Below the pieces are notes generated by a model. That model saw only the letters and a list, made by a program, of their open reading frames with translations, did no database searches and was not told where the DNA came from. The translations under genes and the position numbers were made by a program. 64,000 bases of DNA from Arthrobacter_H rhombi (GTDB taxonomy: Bacteria > Actinomycetota > Actinomycetes > Actinomycetales > Micrococcaceae): NCBI RefSeq assembly GCF_039526245.1, contig NZ_BAAAIV010000012.1:372001-436000 (forward strand), read 5' to 3'. The number at the start of each line of letters is the position of its first letter. Within the stretch, counting starts at the first letter, position 1. Shown in pieces: positions 34,151 through 44,140 of the stretch.

Positions 34151-35044
34151 ATGAGTATCGAGCTGAGCACCGTCAAGCCCGAAGAGTCAGAAATGCTGGT
34201 CGTCACCGGCATGTCAGGAGCCGGTAGGACCACCGCCGCCCACGCCCTGGAGGACCAGGGCTGGTACGTCGTGGAGAACCTCCCGCCACAGCTGTTGGGC
34301 ACCCTGACCGATCTGGTCGCCCGCAATCCCGGCTCGATTCCCAAGCTGGCCGTCGTGATGGACGTGCGCAGCCGGCAGCTGTTCGCCGAGTTGCAGGCCA
34401 ACCTCGGCCAACTGCGGGCCGCGGGGATCAAGTACCGGGTGCTGTTCCTTGACGCCAGCGACGACCTGCTCATCCGGCGCTTCGAACAGGGCCGGCGACC
34501 GCACCCGTTGCAGGGTGACGGACGGATCTCCGACGGCATCGCCGCCGAACGCGAGGTCTTGCGCGATCTCAAGGAGAACGCCGAGATCGTCATCGACACC
34601 ACCCCGTTGAACGTCCACGCCCTAGGCCGGTCGATCATCGAGCTCTTCTCCGATTCAGGCCCGGTGGTCCTGCGGCTGAACGTCATGAGTTTCGGCTTCA
34701 AATACGGTCTGCCCACCGACGCCAATTTCCTGGCCGACGTCCGCTTCATCCCCAATCCGCACTGGGTGCCGGCGTTGCGCCCGCACACCGGCAAGGAGGC
34801 GGTCGTCAGCGACTACGTGATGGAGGCGGAGGGGACCGTCGAATTCATCACCCACTACCTCGCGGCACTGGAGCCCGTCCTGGAGGGCTACCGCCGGGAG
34901 AACAAGCACTACGCCACCATTGCGATCGGCTGCACCGGCGGCAAGCACCGCTCGGTGGCGGTCGCCGAGGAGATGGCCCGCCGCCTGCGCCAGATCCCCA
35001 GCGTGACGGTCATGGTCAACCACCGCGATCTGGGTCGGGAGTAG
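34151..35044 (+). CDS. rapZ: RapZ/YvcJ nucleotide-binding protein
   Basis: This 297-residue P-loop protein has VVTGMSGAGRTTAAHALEDQ at residues 17-36 and the C-terminal signature IGCTGGKHRSVAVAEEM. In E. coli RapZ steers RNase E to the GlmZ small RNA and so controls amino-sugar synthesis; in Gram-positives YvcJ binds GTP and its role is less clear. GlmZ is not expected in Actinobacteria, so the RNA-adaptor name describes the family only. It heads a tight cluster with yvcK and whiA. Confidence 0.93.
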   Translation: MSIELSTVKPEESEMLVVTGMSGAGRTTAAHALEDQGWYVVENLPPQLLGTLTDLVARNPGSIPKLAVVMDVRSRQLFAELQANLGQLRAAGIKYRVLFLDASDDLLIRRFEQGRRPHPLQGDGRISDGIAAEREVLRDLKENAEIVIDTTPLNVHALGRSIIELFSDSGPVVLRLNVMSFGFKYGLPTDANFLADVRFIPNPHWVPALRPHTGKEAVVSDYVMEAEGTVEFITHYLAALEPVLEGYRRENKHYATIAIGCTGGKHRSVAVAEEMARRLRQIPSVTVMVNHRDLGRE

Positions 35045-35049
35045 CGCGC

Positions 35050-36111
35050 GTGACCTTCCTGACGGGCCAGATGCCCATGCTTCCCCCGCGACCCCAGGGG
35101 GACACGGCAACGACCACACGGGTCGCCGCACTCGGCGGCGGGCACGGGCTGTCCGCGTCCCTGTCGGCGCTGCGCCGGCTGACCAACGACATCACCGCCA
35201 TCGTGACCGTCGCCGACGACGGCGGCTCCTCCGGGCAACTTCGGCGTGAGCTCGGCGTCCTGCCGCCGGGCGACTTGCGCATGGCCCTGGCCGCCCTCTG
35301 TGACGAATCCGATTGGGGGCGCACCTGGCGCGACGTCATGCAGCACCGCTTCAAGGCGGCCCCCGGCGTCGAGAGTTCGCTGGACAACCATGCGCTGGGC
35401 AACCTGCTCATCGTGACCCTCTGGGAACTGCTCGGGGATCCTGTTGCGGGGTTGCGCTGGGCCGGGGCCCTGTTGGGGGCCCGGGGATCCGTCCTGCCGA
35501 TGAGCGCCGTCCCGCTGAACATCTCCGGCGAAGTGCTCACCACCTCCGAGAATGGCAACCTGGTCCGGCGCCGGATCGAGGGCCAAGCCGCGCTGGCGGC
35601 CGCCGGCCACGACACACTGGTCAACAATGTGACGCTCACCCCAGGCGATGCCTCCGCCTGCCCCGAGGCGCTCGACGCCATCGAACTGGCGGACTGGATC
35701 ATCCTCGGCCCGGGCTCCTGGTACACCTCGGTGCTGCCGCATCTGCTGCTCCCCGAGGTGCGCGAGGCACTGCAGAACACCCCGGCACGCCGGTTGCTGA
35801 CCATGAACCTGGCCATGGATACCGGGGAGACCGCTGGGCTGACCGCTGCGGGCCATCTGGACGTGATCGCCCGCTATGCCCCGGACCTGCGCATTGACGC
35901 GGTTCTGGCCGACCCCTCGTCGATCGATGACCGGGAAGCGTTCGTCGCGGCGGCCCGACGGCTGGGTGCCGAATGCTTTTTCGGTAAGGTGGCTAGTGGG
36001 CATGACCGCGCCGTCCACGAGCCCTTGCGGCTGGCGGCCGAGTATCAGGACGTCTTCGAGGCGTTCGCCCGTGATCCAATGCGAAGTGAGGAAGAGAAGC
36101 CATGGCACTGA
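35050..36111 (+). CDS. yvcK: YvcK/CofD-like gluconeogenesis factor
   Basis: This 353-residue protein of the YvcK family binds UDP-sugars and is needed for cell shape and growth on gluconeogenic carbon in Bacillus and mycobacteria. The fold is that of CofD, and the N-terminal signature is ALGGGHGLSASLSALR followed by VADDGGSSGQLRRELG and GDLRMALAAL. GTG 35050 starts five bases after the rapZ stop. A later ATG (MPMLPPRP) is an alternative. It overlaps whiA by 10 bases, which implies coupling. Confidence 0.93.
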   Translation: MTFLTGQMPMLPPRPQGDTATTTRVAALGGGHGLSASLSALRRLTNDITAIVTVADDGGSSGQLRRELGVLPPGDLRMALAALCDESDWGRTWRDVMQHRFKAAPGVESSLDNHALGNLLIVTLWELLGDPVAGLRWAGALLGARGSVLPMSAVPLNISGEVLTTSENGNLVRRRIEGQAALAAAGHDTLVNNVTLTPGDASACPEALDAIELADWIILGPGSWYTSVLPHLLLPEVREALQNTPARRLLTMNLAMDTGETAGLTAAGHLDVIARYAPDLRIDAVLADPSSIDDREAFVAAARRLGAECFFGKVASGHDRAVHEPLRLAAEYQDVFEAFARDPMRSEEEKPWH

Positions 36112-37082
36112 CAGCCTCGGTCAAGGACGAGCTGTCCCGGCTTGACGTCAAGAAGTCCTCTGTCCGCAAAGCCGAAGTGTCGGCGACCCTGCGCTTTGCC
36201 GGGGGTCTGCACATCATCTCGGGACGCATCGTCATCGAAGCGGAAGTCGATCTGGCTGCGACGGCGCGTCGGTTGCGCCAGGCCATCGCCGAGGTCTACG
36301 GCCACTCCGCCGAGATCATCGTTGTCTCCGGTGGGGGATTGCGCCGCGGCAGCCGCTACGTCGTCAGGGTGGTCCGTGAGGGCGAGTCGCTGGCCCGCCA
36401 AACCGGTCTGCTCGACGGCCGCGGGCGTCCCGTGCGCGGATTGCCCTCGGTGATCGTCAACGGCTCAGCCGGTGACGCGGAAGCCGTCTGGAGGGGCGCC
36501 TTCCTGGCCCACGGATCGCTGACAGAACCGGGCCGTTCCTCGGCCCTGGAGGTCACCTGCCCGGGTCCCGAGGCCGCCCTGGCACTGGTGGGCGCCGCAC
36601 GTCGGCTGGACATCGTGGCCAAGGCCCGCGAAGTGCGCGGGGTGGACCGCGTCGTCATCCGCGACGGGGACTCCATCGCGGCCCTGCTGACCCGCATGGG
36701 CGCCCACGACACGCTGCTGGTCTGGGAAGAACGCCGGATGCGCAAGGAGGTCAGGGCCACGGCGAACCGCTTGGCGAACTTCGACGACGCCAACCTGCGC
36801 CGTTCCGCGCAGGCAGCCGTCGCGGCCGGCGCCCGGGTCGAGCGGGCCCTGGAGATCCTGGGCGACGATGTCCCGGACCACCTGCAGTACGCCGGACAGC
36901 TGCGGGTCGCCCACAAGCAGGCCAGCCTGGACGAACTGGGCCACCTCGCCGATCCGCCGATGACCAAGGACGCCATCGCCGGACGCATCCGCCGCCTGCT
37001 GGCCATGGCCGATCGACGGGCCATCGAGTTGGGAATACCCGGCACCGAGGCCAGCGTTACAGCAGATATGCTCGACGGCTGA
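36102..37082 (+). CDS. whiA: DNA-binding protein WhiA
   Basis: This 326-residue regulator is known in Streptomyces as the partner of WhiB in switching on sporulation septation and found in almost all Gram-positives. The N-terminal part has the LAGLIDADG-like fold without endonuclease residues (FAGGLHIISGRIVIEAEVD). The C-terminal helix-turn-helix lies around residues 275-310 (LDELGHLADPPMTKDAIAGR). GAGGAAGAGAAG gives a strong ribosome site within the end of yvcK. In non-sporulating relatives it affects cell division. Confidence 0.95.
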   Translation: MALTASVKDELSRLDVKKSSVRKAEVSATLRFAGGLHIISGRIVIEAEVDLAATARRLRQAIAEVYGHSAEIIVVSGGGLRRGSRYVVRVVREGESLARQTGLLDGRGRPVRGLPSVIVNGSAGDAEAVWRGAFLAHGSLTEPGRSSALEVTCPGPEAALALVGAARRLDIVAKAREVRGVDRVVIRDGDSIAALLTRMGAHDTLLVWEERRMRKEVRATANRLANFDDANLRRSAQAAVAAGARVERALEILGDDVPDHLQYAGQLRVAHKQASLDELGHLADPPMTKDAIAGRIRRLLAMADRRAIELGIPGTEASVTADMLDG

Positions 37083-37174
37083 TTCAGCCGCTGGATTTCC
37101 GCGCCTTCGGGCCGGAATGCATTACCCACCAGCACGTCCGGACCCACGGAGGTGCATGACGAATGGAGGAGAAC

Positions 37175-37804
37175 ATGGTCAAGTACGAACTTCCCGAACT
37201 GCAGTATGACTACGCCGCACTGGAGCCGCACATTTCCGCGCGCATCATGGAGCTGCACCACAGCAAGCACCACAATGCCTACGTGACCGGCGCCAACACC
37301 GCGCTGGAAAAGATGGCTGAGGCACGCGACAAGGGCGATGCCGCCGGCGCCGCCAAGCTGTCCAAGGACCTGCAGTTCAACCTGGGTGGCCACGTCAACC
37401 ACTCCATTTTCTGGAACAACCTCTCACCGGAGGGTGGCGACAAGCCCGAGGGCGAGCTGGCCGCTGCCATCGACGACGCCTTCGGCTCGTTCGATGCGTT
37501 CCGCGACCACTTCACCGCGGCCGCCACCACCATCCAGGGTTCGGGCTGGGCCATCCTGGCCTACGAGCCCATCGGTGGGAACATCGTCATCGAGCAGATG
37601 TACGACCAGCAGAATGGTGCCCCCGTGGCAACCACCCCGCTGCTCATGCTGGACATGTGGGAGCACGCCTTCTACCTGGACTACCAGAACGTGAAGGCCG
37701 ACTACGTCAAGGCCTTCTGGAACATCGTGAACTGGGCCGACGTTTCGGCTCGTTTCACCGCGGCACGTTCCGGGGCCAAGGCCCTGATCGTTCCCGGCAA
37801 GTAG
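37175..37804 (+). CDS. sodA: Superoxide dismutase, Fe/Mn family
   Basis: This 209-residue enzyme converts superoxide to hydrogen peroxide and oxygen. The metal ligands are His in MELHHSKHH (about residue 27), His in GGHVNHSIFW (about 76), and Asp and His in LDMWEHAFYLDYQNVKADYV (about 160-165). GGAGG eight bases before ATG 37175 decides the start (MVKYELPEL); an ATG four codons earlier is possible. Iron or manganese use cannot be settled by eye; the QGSGWAIL segment resembles mycobacterial iron SodA. It follows whiA but has its own leader. Confidence 0.95.
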   Translation: MVKYELPELQYDYAALEPHISARIMELHHSKHHNAYVTGANTALEKMAEARDKGDAAGAAKLSKDLQFNLGGHVNHSIFWNNLSPEGGDKPEGELAAAIDDAFGSFDAFRDHFTAAATTIQGSGWAILAYEPIGGNIVIEQMYDQQNGAPVATTPLLMLDMWEHAFYLDYQNVKADYVKAFWNIVNWADVSARFTAARSGAKALIVPGK

Positions 37805-37811
37805 CAGCAAC

Positions 37812-37836
37812 GGCCCGGGTCCGAGTGACCCGGGCC
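37812..37836 (+). terminator. GC-rich hairpin after sodA
   Basis: A perfect 10-bp stem (37812-37821 with 37827-37836) has a 5-base loop, starting 7 bases after the stop codon. No T-tract follows. Confidence 0.55.
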
Positions 37837-37878
37837 CTGGGCAAGTAATATTGCTCACACATCCGGCGCCGAGTGGCG

Positions 37879-37884
37879 TAGGAT
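37879..37884 (+). promoter_or_regulatory. Probable -10 element of the gap operon
   Basis: TAGGAT would start RNA near 37891, giving an unusually long leader of about 175 bases before gap. The -35 is not clear. Confidence 0.4.
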
Positions 37885-38065
37885 GTGGACAACGGTTCCC
37901 GCAGGCCCCGCATCCGGTTTTCCCCGGATCGGGAGCCCGCGGGACCGGCCGGCCCACCGGCCATCGACACAACGGGGTGTCTCATCACCAGCAATGCCAC
38001 CCCGCGTCATCAACTCCTTATCCGGAGCACGGTGGTGGCTACCACCCGGCAAGGAGAATATTCAC

Positions 38066-39076
38066 GTGACTACCCGTGTTGGCATCAATGGTTTCGGGCG
38101 CATCGGCCGCAACTACCTGCGCGCCGCGCTCATGAACCAGGCAGACCTCGAGATCGTCGCCATCAACGATCTGGCAGACATCGAGAGCCTGGCCATGCTG
38201 CTGAAGTATGACTCAGTCCTCGGCCGTCTGGCCGAAGACGTCTCCGTCGACGGGGACTCCCTCGTGGTCGGCGGACGCAAGATCCGCGTCCTCTCCGAAA
38301 AGGATCCCGCCCAACTGGGTTGGGGCGAGCTCGGCGTCGACGTGGCCATCGAATCCACCGGCATCTTCACGAAGGCCGAGGGCGCCAAGAAGCACCTCGA
38401 AGCCGGCGCCAAGAAGGTCATCATCTCGGCCCCCGCCAAGGGCGAGGACATCACCATCGTCATGGGTGTCAACGACGGCCAGTACGATCCGGAGAACCAC
38501 CACATCATCTCCAACGCCTCGTGCACCACCAACTGCCTCGGCCCCGTGGCCAAGGTACTCAACGACCAGTTCGGCATCGTCGACGGCCTGATGACCACCA
38601 TCCACGCCTACACCGCCGACCAGAACCTGCAGGATGGCCCGCACCGCGACCCCCGTCGTGCCCGTGCAGCCGCCCTGAACATGGTTCCCACGTCCACTGG
38701 CGCTGCAGCAGCCATCGGATCGGTGCTCCCCGAACTCAAGGGCAAGCTCGACGGCTACGCCATGCGCGTCCCGGTCCCGACCGGCTCCGCGACGGACCTC
38801 ACCGTCACCCTGGCTCGCGAGGCGTCCGTTGACGAGGTCAACGAGGCCTTCCGCAAGGCCTCGGAGGAGGGCCCGCTGGCTCCCTACCTGAGCTACAACG
38901 AGGATCCGATCGTCTCCAGCGACATCGTCACGGACCCGCACTCGGCGATCTTCGACGCTCCAATGACCAAGGTCATCGGCAGCACCGTGAAGGTCGTTGC
39001 CTGGTACGACAACGAATACGGCTACTCCAGCCGGCTGGTCGACCTGACGGAATACGTCGGCTCGAAGCTGGCGTAG
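38066..39076 (+). CDS. gap: Glyceraldehyde-3-phosphate dehydrogenase, type I
   Basis: This 336-residue glycolytic enzyme oxidises glyceraldehyde 3-phosphate with NAD. The cofactor fold starts RVGINGFGRIGRN, and AINDLADIESLAMLLKYDS is the NAD-specific type. The catalytic cysteine is in ASCTTNCLGP near residue 155, and WYDNEYGYSSRLVDL closes the protein. GTG 38066 follows AAGGAG; the frame is open 61 codons upstream, but those lie in the leader. It begins the gap-pgk-tpi-secG cluster. Confidence 0.97.
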   Translation: MTTRVGINGFGRIGRNYLRAALMNQADLEIVAINDLADIESLAMLLKYDSVLGRLAEDVSVDGDSLVVGGRKIRVLSEKDPAQLGWGELGVDVAIESTGIFTKAEGAKKHLEAGAKKVIISAPAKGEDITIVMGVNDGQYDPENHHIISNASCTTNCLGPVAKVLNDQFGIVDGLMTTIHAYTADQNLQDGPHRDPRRARAAALNMVPTSTGAAAAIGSVLPELKGKLDGYAMRVPVPTGSATDLTVTLAREASVDEVNEAFRKASEEGPLAPYLSYNEDPIVSSDIVTDPHSAIFDAPMTKVIGSTVKVVAWYDNEYGYSSRLVDLTEYVGSKLA

Positions 39077-39090
39077 CGGCAGCGATCCGA

Positions 39091-39096
39091 TAGCCT
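39091..39096 (+). promoter_or_regulatory. -10 element for leaderless pgk
   Basis: TAGCCT, 6 bases, then ATG 39103, just after the gap stop. It would give pgk-tpi-secG a second promoter. Confidence 0.55.
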
Positions 39097-39102
39097 GAAG
39101 CC

Positions 39103-40332
39103 ATGACTTCCCACACTCTCGACGATCTGCTCGCCGATGGTGTCCGCGGGCGGCACGTTCTGGTCCGAAGCGACCTGAACGTGCCGCTCGACGGTTCCAC
39201 CGTCACCGACGATGGGCGCGTCCGCGCGTCCCTTCCCGTTTTGTCCAAATTGTCCGACGCCGGTGCCCGGGTCATCGTGATGGCCCACCTGGGTCGCCCG
39301 AAGGGCGCCCCGGAACCGAAGTACTCCATCCGGCCGGCAGCCGACCGACTCTCCGAGCTGGCCGACTTCGATGTCACGGTCGCGGAGGACGTGGTGGGCG
39401 AGAGTGCCAGGAAGCTGGCTTCGGACCTGTCCGATGGCCAGGTCCTCATCCTGGAAAACGTGCGTTTCGACGCTCGTGAAACCAGCAAGGACGACGCCGA
39501 GCGCGCAGCATTTGCCGCCGAGCTCGCTGCCCTGACCGGGGACAACGGAGCCTACGTCGATGATGCCTTCGGCGCGGTGCATCGCAAGCATGCCTCCGTG
39601 GTCGACATTGCCCACGTGCTGCCCGCCTACCAGGGCGACCTGGTCCGCACCGAGGTCGAGGTGCTCCACCAGCTCACCGAGGCACCCAAGCGGCCCTACG
39701 TGGTCGTCCTCGGAGGCTCCAAGGTCTCCGACAAGCTGGCGGTCATCGACAACCTGCTCGGTCGCGCCGACCACCTGCTCATCGGCGGCGGCATGGCCTT
39801 CACCTTCCTCAAGGCCATGGGCCATGAGGTGGGCAAGTCGTTGCTCGAGGCCGACCAGCTCGACACAGTGCGCGGCTACCTGCAGCGGGCCAAGGAAGTC
39901 GGCTGTGACATCATCGTCCCCACCGACGTCGTGGTTGCCTCGAAGTTTGGGGAGGATGCAGAGTACGAGGTCCTCCCGGCCGACGGGATCGAGTCCGGGC
40001 GCTTCGGCGATACCGGTCTCGGCCTGGACATCGGACCCGCCTCCGGCGAAGCCTTCGCCAGCTACATCCGCTCGGCCAACACGGTCTTCTGGAACGGCCC
40101 CATGGGCGTCTTCGAGATCGAGGCCTTCGCCGGCGGAACCCGCGCCGTGGCCCAGGCCCTCGCGGACTCGGAGGCCTTCAGCGTCGTGGGCGGTGGCGAC
40201 TCCGCCGCCGCCGTGCGCACGCTCGGCTTCGACGAGGACGACTTCGGACACATCTCCACCGGAGGCGGAGCCAGCCTCGAATACCTGGAGGGCAAGGAAT
40301 TGCCCGGCCTCACAGCGCTCGAAGGGAAGTAG
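39103..40332 (+). CDS. pgk: Phosphoglycerate kinase
   Basis: This 409-residue enzyme transfers phosphate from 1,3-bisphosphoglycerate to ADP. The N-terminal domain has VRSDLNVPLDG and MAHLGRPKGAPEP, the substrate arginine sites. LENVRFDARE and FGAVHRKHAS follow, and the nucleotide domain has VLGGSKVSDKL, FWNGPMGVFE and the C-terminal glycine-rich VVGGGDSAAAV and STGGGASLEYLEGK. Length is normal. It lies 26 bases after gap and 6 bases before tpi. Confidence 0.97.
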   Translation: MTSHTLDDLLADGVRGRHVLVRSDLNVPLDGSTVTDDGRVRASLPVLSKLSDAGARVIVMAHLGRPKGAPEPKYSIRPAADRLSELADFDVTVAEDVVGESARKLASDLSDGQVLILENVRFDARETSKDDAERAAFAAELAALTGDNGAYVDDAFGAVHRKHASVVDIAHVLPAYQGDLVRTEVEVLHQLTEAPKRPYVVVLGGSKVSDKLAVIDNLLGRADHLLIGGGMAFTFLKAMGHEVGKSLLEADQLDTVRGYLQRAKEVGCDIIVPTDVVVASKFGEDAEYEVLPADGIESGRFGDTGLGLDIGPASGEAFASYIRSANTVFWNGPMGVFEIEAFAGGTRAVAQALADSEAFSVVGGGDSAAAVRTLGFDEDDFGHISTGGGASLEYLEGKELPGLTALEGK

Positions 40333-40338
40333 CCCCAG

Positions 40339-41154
<816 letters not shown>

Positions 41155-41187
41155 CCGGCCCCGGCCGTAGTCGACCGAAAGGTAGTA

Positions 41188-41439
41188 GTGGAAGCACTCA
41201 AGATTGTCCTGCAGGTGCTGTTGGGACTTGTCAGCCTCCTGCTGACCCTGCTCATCCTGCTGCACAAGGGACGCGGCGGCGGCATGTCCGACATGTTCGG
41301 CGGTGGCATGACCACCAGCCTGGGATCCTCCGGCGTCGCGGAACGCAACCTCAACCGCATCACGATCGTCCTGGGTCTGACTTGGGGCGCTGTCATCGTG
41401 GCCCTGGGCGTCATCATGCGATTCAGCGCCGAGTCCTAG
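41188..41439 (+). CDS. secG: Preprotein translocase subunit SecG
   Basis: This 83-residue inner-membrane protein assists the SecYEG channel. Two membrane helices (about residues 3-24 and 55-78) flank a glycine-rich loop, HKGRGGGMSDMFGGGM, which is the family hallmark. GTG 41188 follows GAAAGG. Being last in the gap-pgk-tpi cluster is normal for Actinobacteria, though no functional link is known. A bidirectional terminator separates it from opcA. Confidence 0.93.
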   Translation: MEALKIVLQVLLGLVSLLLTLLILLHKGRGGGMSDMFGGGMTTSLGSSGVAERNLNRITIVLGLTWGAVIVALGVIMRFSAES

Positions 41440-41471
41440 GACCTCCAGCACCACCTGCCACACCGATGGAA

Positions 41472-41506
41472 AAGCGAGGCGGCCCCCTGCGGGGGCCGCC
41501 TCGCTT
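41472..41506. terminator. Bidirectional terminator between secG and opcA
   Basis: A 16-bp perfect stem (41472-41487 with 41491-41506) has the loop TGC. AAAA at 41470-41473 gives a short T-run on the minus strand. Confidence 0.85.
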
Positions 41507-41520
41507 CGTCGTGCGCGGGA

Positions 41521-42462
41521 TCAGCGTTCGCTGGCGGTGACGCTGCGCAGATTCGTCTGGGCGAGCCCTTCGCGCAGGACCTCACCGAGGACCTCATCCG
41601 GATCCAACCGGCGCAGCTCCTCCGCCAGGCACGAGGACGTGTTGCGGCGGGGGAGGGAAACCCGCTGCACGGGTTGGCCCGGCTGATAGAGCTCGGCAAC
41701 GTCATCGTGGGGACGGGTCAACACCACGTCGCCGTCGGCCCGGGAGAACCGCACGCTGCGTACACCCGTTCCGCGCACCGAAGCCGCGATGGTCACCGGG
41801 ATGTCCAGCCGCAGGGTCAGCCAGGCGGCGAGCAGGACGACACTGGGATTGGACGCCGCACCCTTGACGGTGGCTGCCGTCAAACGACCGGGGTCGAGCT
41901 GGTCCAACACCGCTGCGAGTTGCGCCCGCCAGAGCGTCAACCGCGTCCACGCCAGATCGGTGTCCCCTGCGGCATAGCTCCGGGCCAACGCGAACAGTGC
42001 CTTTTGTGGTTCGTCGGCGGTGCTGCTGTCGGTGATGCGCCGATGCGCAATCCTCCCGATGGCCGTTTCCGACGCGCTGCGGGGCATCCCATGGGGCCAC
42101 CAGGCAACGATCGGTGCATCGGGCAGCAACAGGGCGTTGACCAGCGATTCATTGGCCGTGGCCAGTTCACCGGAGGCATGCAGCACGATGACCTCGGAGG
42201 CACCGGCGTCGCCCCCGACACGGATCTGGGCGTCGAGCCCGGTCGGGGAGGAGGGGTTTCCCTCGACCACGACGACAATGCGGCAGGGGTGCTCCCGGCT
42301 GGCAAGGTTCGCCGCGGCGATGGCCTCCTCCTCGAACCCGGACTGGGTGACCACCACCAGGGTCAGGACCCGGCTGAGCGCCACCACCCCTCCGGTCTCG
42401 CGCAGGTTCATGACCTTCTTCGCCACCTTGGAGGTGGTTGTATTCGGCAGGTCGACGATCAT
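41521..42462 (-). CDS. opcA: Glucose-6-phosphate dehydrogenase assembly protein OpcA
   Basis: This 313-residue protein of the OpcA family activates or assembles glucose-6-phosphate dehydrogenase in cyanobacteria and Actinobacteria. It begins MIVDLPNTTTSKVAKKV, the typical family start, and contains HPCRIVVVVEGNP and LLPDAPIVAWWPHGMP. ATG 42462 overlaps the zwf stop (ATGA), so the partner proteins are made together. It is the last gene of the pentose phosphate operon. No phosphogluconolactonase gene follows it, though one often does in relatives. Confidence 0.93.
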   Translation of the reverse strand: MIVDLPNTTTSKVAKKVMNLRETGGVVALSRVLTLVVVTQSGFEEEAIAAANLASREHPCRIVVVVEGNPSSPTGLDAQIRVGGDAGASEVIVLHASGELATANESLVNALLLPDAPIVAWWPHGMPRSASETAIGRIAHRRITDSSTADEPQKALFALARSYAAGDTDLAWTRLTLWRAQLAAVLDQLDPGRLTAATVKGAASNPSVVLLAAWLTLRLDIPVTIAASVRGTGVRSVRFSRADGDVVLTRPHDDVAELYQPGQPVQRVSLPRRNTSSCLAEELRRLDPDEVLGEVLREGLAQTNLRSVTASER

Positions 42463-44066
42463 GGCCGACGCCACGTCCTTCCGTCTCGGGCCAGGAGCTC
42501 GTCGGCCGAGGCCGGCCCCCAGCTTCCGGGTGCATAGGGTTCTGGCTGCTCATCCAGGCTGGCCCAGTACTCCTCGAACGGGTCGAGGATCTGCCAGGAC
42601 AGCTCCACCTCCTGGTGGCGGGGGAACAGTGGAGGCTCGCCCAACAGGACATCGAGGATCAGCCGCTCGTAGGCTTCCGGGCTCGACTCAGTGAAGGAGT
42701 GCCCGTAGCCGAAGTCCATCGTGACGTCGCGGACCTCCATCTGTGTGCCCGGGACCTTGGAACCAAAGCGGATGGTCGCTCCTTCGTCCGGCTGCACGCG
42801 GATGACCACGGCGTTCTGGCCGAACTCCTCGGAGGAATTGTCGCGGAAGAGCAGGTTGGGTGCCCGCTTGAACACCACGGCGATCTCCGTGACCCGTCGC
42901 CCCAGGCGTTTGCCGGCACGCAGGTAGAACGGCACGCCCGACCAGCGCCGGGTGTTGATGTCGACCCGGATGGCCGCAAAGGTCTCGGTGCGCGAGGCGG
43001 GGTTGAACCCTTCCTCGTCGAGGAACCCGGTGACCTCCTCGCCGCCCTGCCATCCTCCGGTGTACTGGCCGCGGGCCGAATGCCGGGACAGGTCCTCGGG
43101 CAGCTTGACAGCTGCGAGCACCTTTTCCTTCTCCGCCCGCAGGTGGTCGGCGTTGAAGGAGATGGGCTCCTCCATGGCCGTCAGCGCGAGCAGCTGGAGC
43201 AGATGGTTCTGGATCACGTCGCGTGCGGCACCGACACCGTCGTAGTAGCCGGCCCGGCCGCCAATGCCGATGTCCTCGGCCATGGTGATCTGGACGTGGT
43301 CCACGTAGTTGGCGTTCCACAGTGGTTCGAAGAGCTGGTTGGCAAAGCGCAGCGCCAACAGGTTCTGGACCGTCTCCTTGCCGAGGTAGTGGTCGATCCT
43401 GAAGACGGCGTCGGGGGGGAACACCGATTCGACGATGGCGTTCAGTTCCCGGGCGGAGGTCAGATCGTGGCCGAAGGGCTTCTCGATGACCACCCGGCGC
43501 CAAGGCAGGGAGTCCGGGGTGTCGCCGTCGTGCACCGGTGTGGACCCTGGCTGGGCGCCGGCGTCCTCGTGGGTGCGGATCTGCTCCGGCTGGGCCAGGC
43601 CATGGCGGGAGAGCTGCTCACAGACCTGCTCGAAGGAATTCGGGGGGATCGAGAGGTAGAAGACATGGTTTCCGCGGGTGCCCCGGGAGCCCTCGAGCTC
43701 CTCGAGGGTTTTGCCGAGTCGCTCGTAGGCATCCTCGTCGGAGAACCCGCCGGTGACGAACCGGAATCCGGTGGACAGCTGGGCCCAGACGGTTTCGTTG
43801 AACGGTGTGCGGGCGTTGGCCTGCACCCACTCGCGGGCCTGGGCGACGAACTCGTCGGCCGACCACTCGCGACGGCCGAAGCCGACCACGGCAAAGCTTG
43901 GCGGCAGCAGGCCTCGGTTGGCGAGGTCGTAGACGGCGGGGATGAGCTTCTTGCGGGCCAGGTCGCCGGTCACGCCGAAGAACACCAGGGCCGATGGCCC
44001 GGCGATACGGTTCAGGCGGCGGTCCCTGCGGTCGCGCAGGGGATTGTGCGCGGCGGTGTCTGCCAT
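42459..44066 (-). CDS. zwf: Glucose-6-phosphate 1-dehydrogenase
   Basis: This 535-residue enzyme opens the oxidative pentose phosphate pathway and yields NADPH. The NADP fold has FGVTGDLARKKLIPAVYDLA near residue 30. The substrate motif is RIDHYLGKETVQNL, with VIEKPFGHDL before it, both diagnostic. Length and motifs are normal, though the N-terminus is about 20 residues longer than in E. coli. GAGAAAG precedes the ATG. It lies 74 bases after pgi with a strong hairpin between. Confidence 0.97.
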   Translation of the reverse strand: MADTAAHNPLRDRRDRRLNRIAGPSALVFFGVTGDLARKKLIPAVYDLANRGLLPPSFAVVGFGRREWSADEFVAQAREWVQANARTPFNETVWAQLSTGFRFVTGGFSDEDAYERLGKTLEELEGSRGTRGNHVFYLSIPPNSFEQVCEQLSRHGLAQPEQIRTHEDAGAQPGSTPVHDGDTPDSLPWRRVVIEKPFGHDLTSARELNAIVESVFPPDAVFRIDHYLGKETVQNLLALRFANQLFEPLWNANYVDHVQITMAEDIGIGGRAGYYDGVGAARDVIQNHLLQLLALTAMEEPISFNADHLRAEKEKVLAAVKLPEDLSRHSARGQYTGGWQGGEEVTGFLDEEGFNPASRTETFAAIRVDINTRRWSGVPFYLRAGKRLGRRVTEIAVVFKRAPNLLFRDNSSEEFGQNAVVIRVQPDEGATIRFGSKVPGTQMEVRDVTMDFGYGHSFTESSPEAYERLILDVLLGEPPLFPRHQEVELSWQILDPFEEYWASLDEQPEPYAPGSWGPASADELLARDGRTWRRP

Positions 44067-44100
44067 GGGGTACTTTCTCGATCGAAGCAGGTGGGGGAGG

Positions 44101-44134
44101 GACGGCGGGCGGCCCGGTGAGGCCGCCCGCCGTC
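44101..44134 (-). other. Strong hairpin between pgi and zwf
   Basis: A perfect 14-bp stem (44101-44114 with 44121-44134) has a 6-base loop and begins 7 bases after the pgi stop. The minus strand has no T-tract after it, so it may tune transcript stability instead of ending transcription. Confidence 0.55.
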
Positions 44135-44140
44135 TTGTTG

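Noticed and set aside
37883..38065. 61-residue N-terminal extension of glyceraldehyde-3-phosphate dehydrogenase
   Set aside because: The family begins at RVGINGFGRIG, and AAGGAG sits correctly before GTG 38066.
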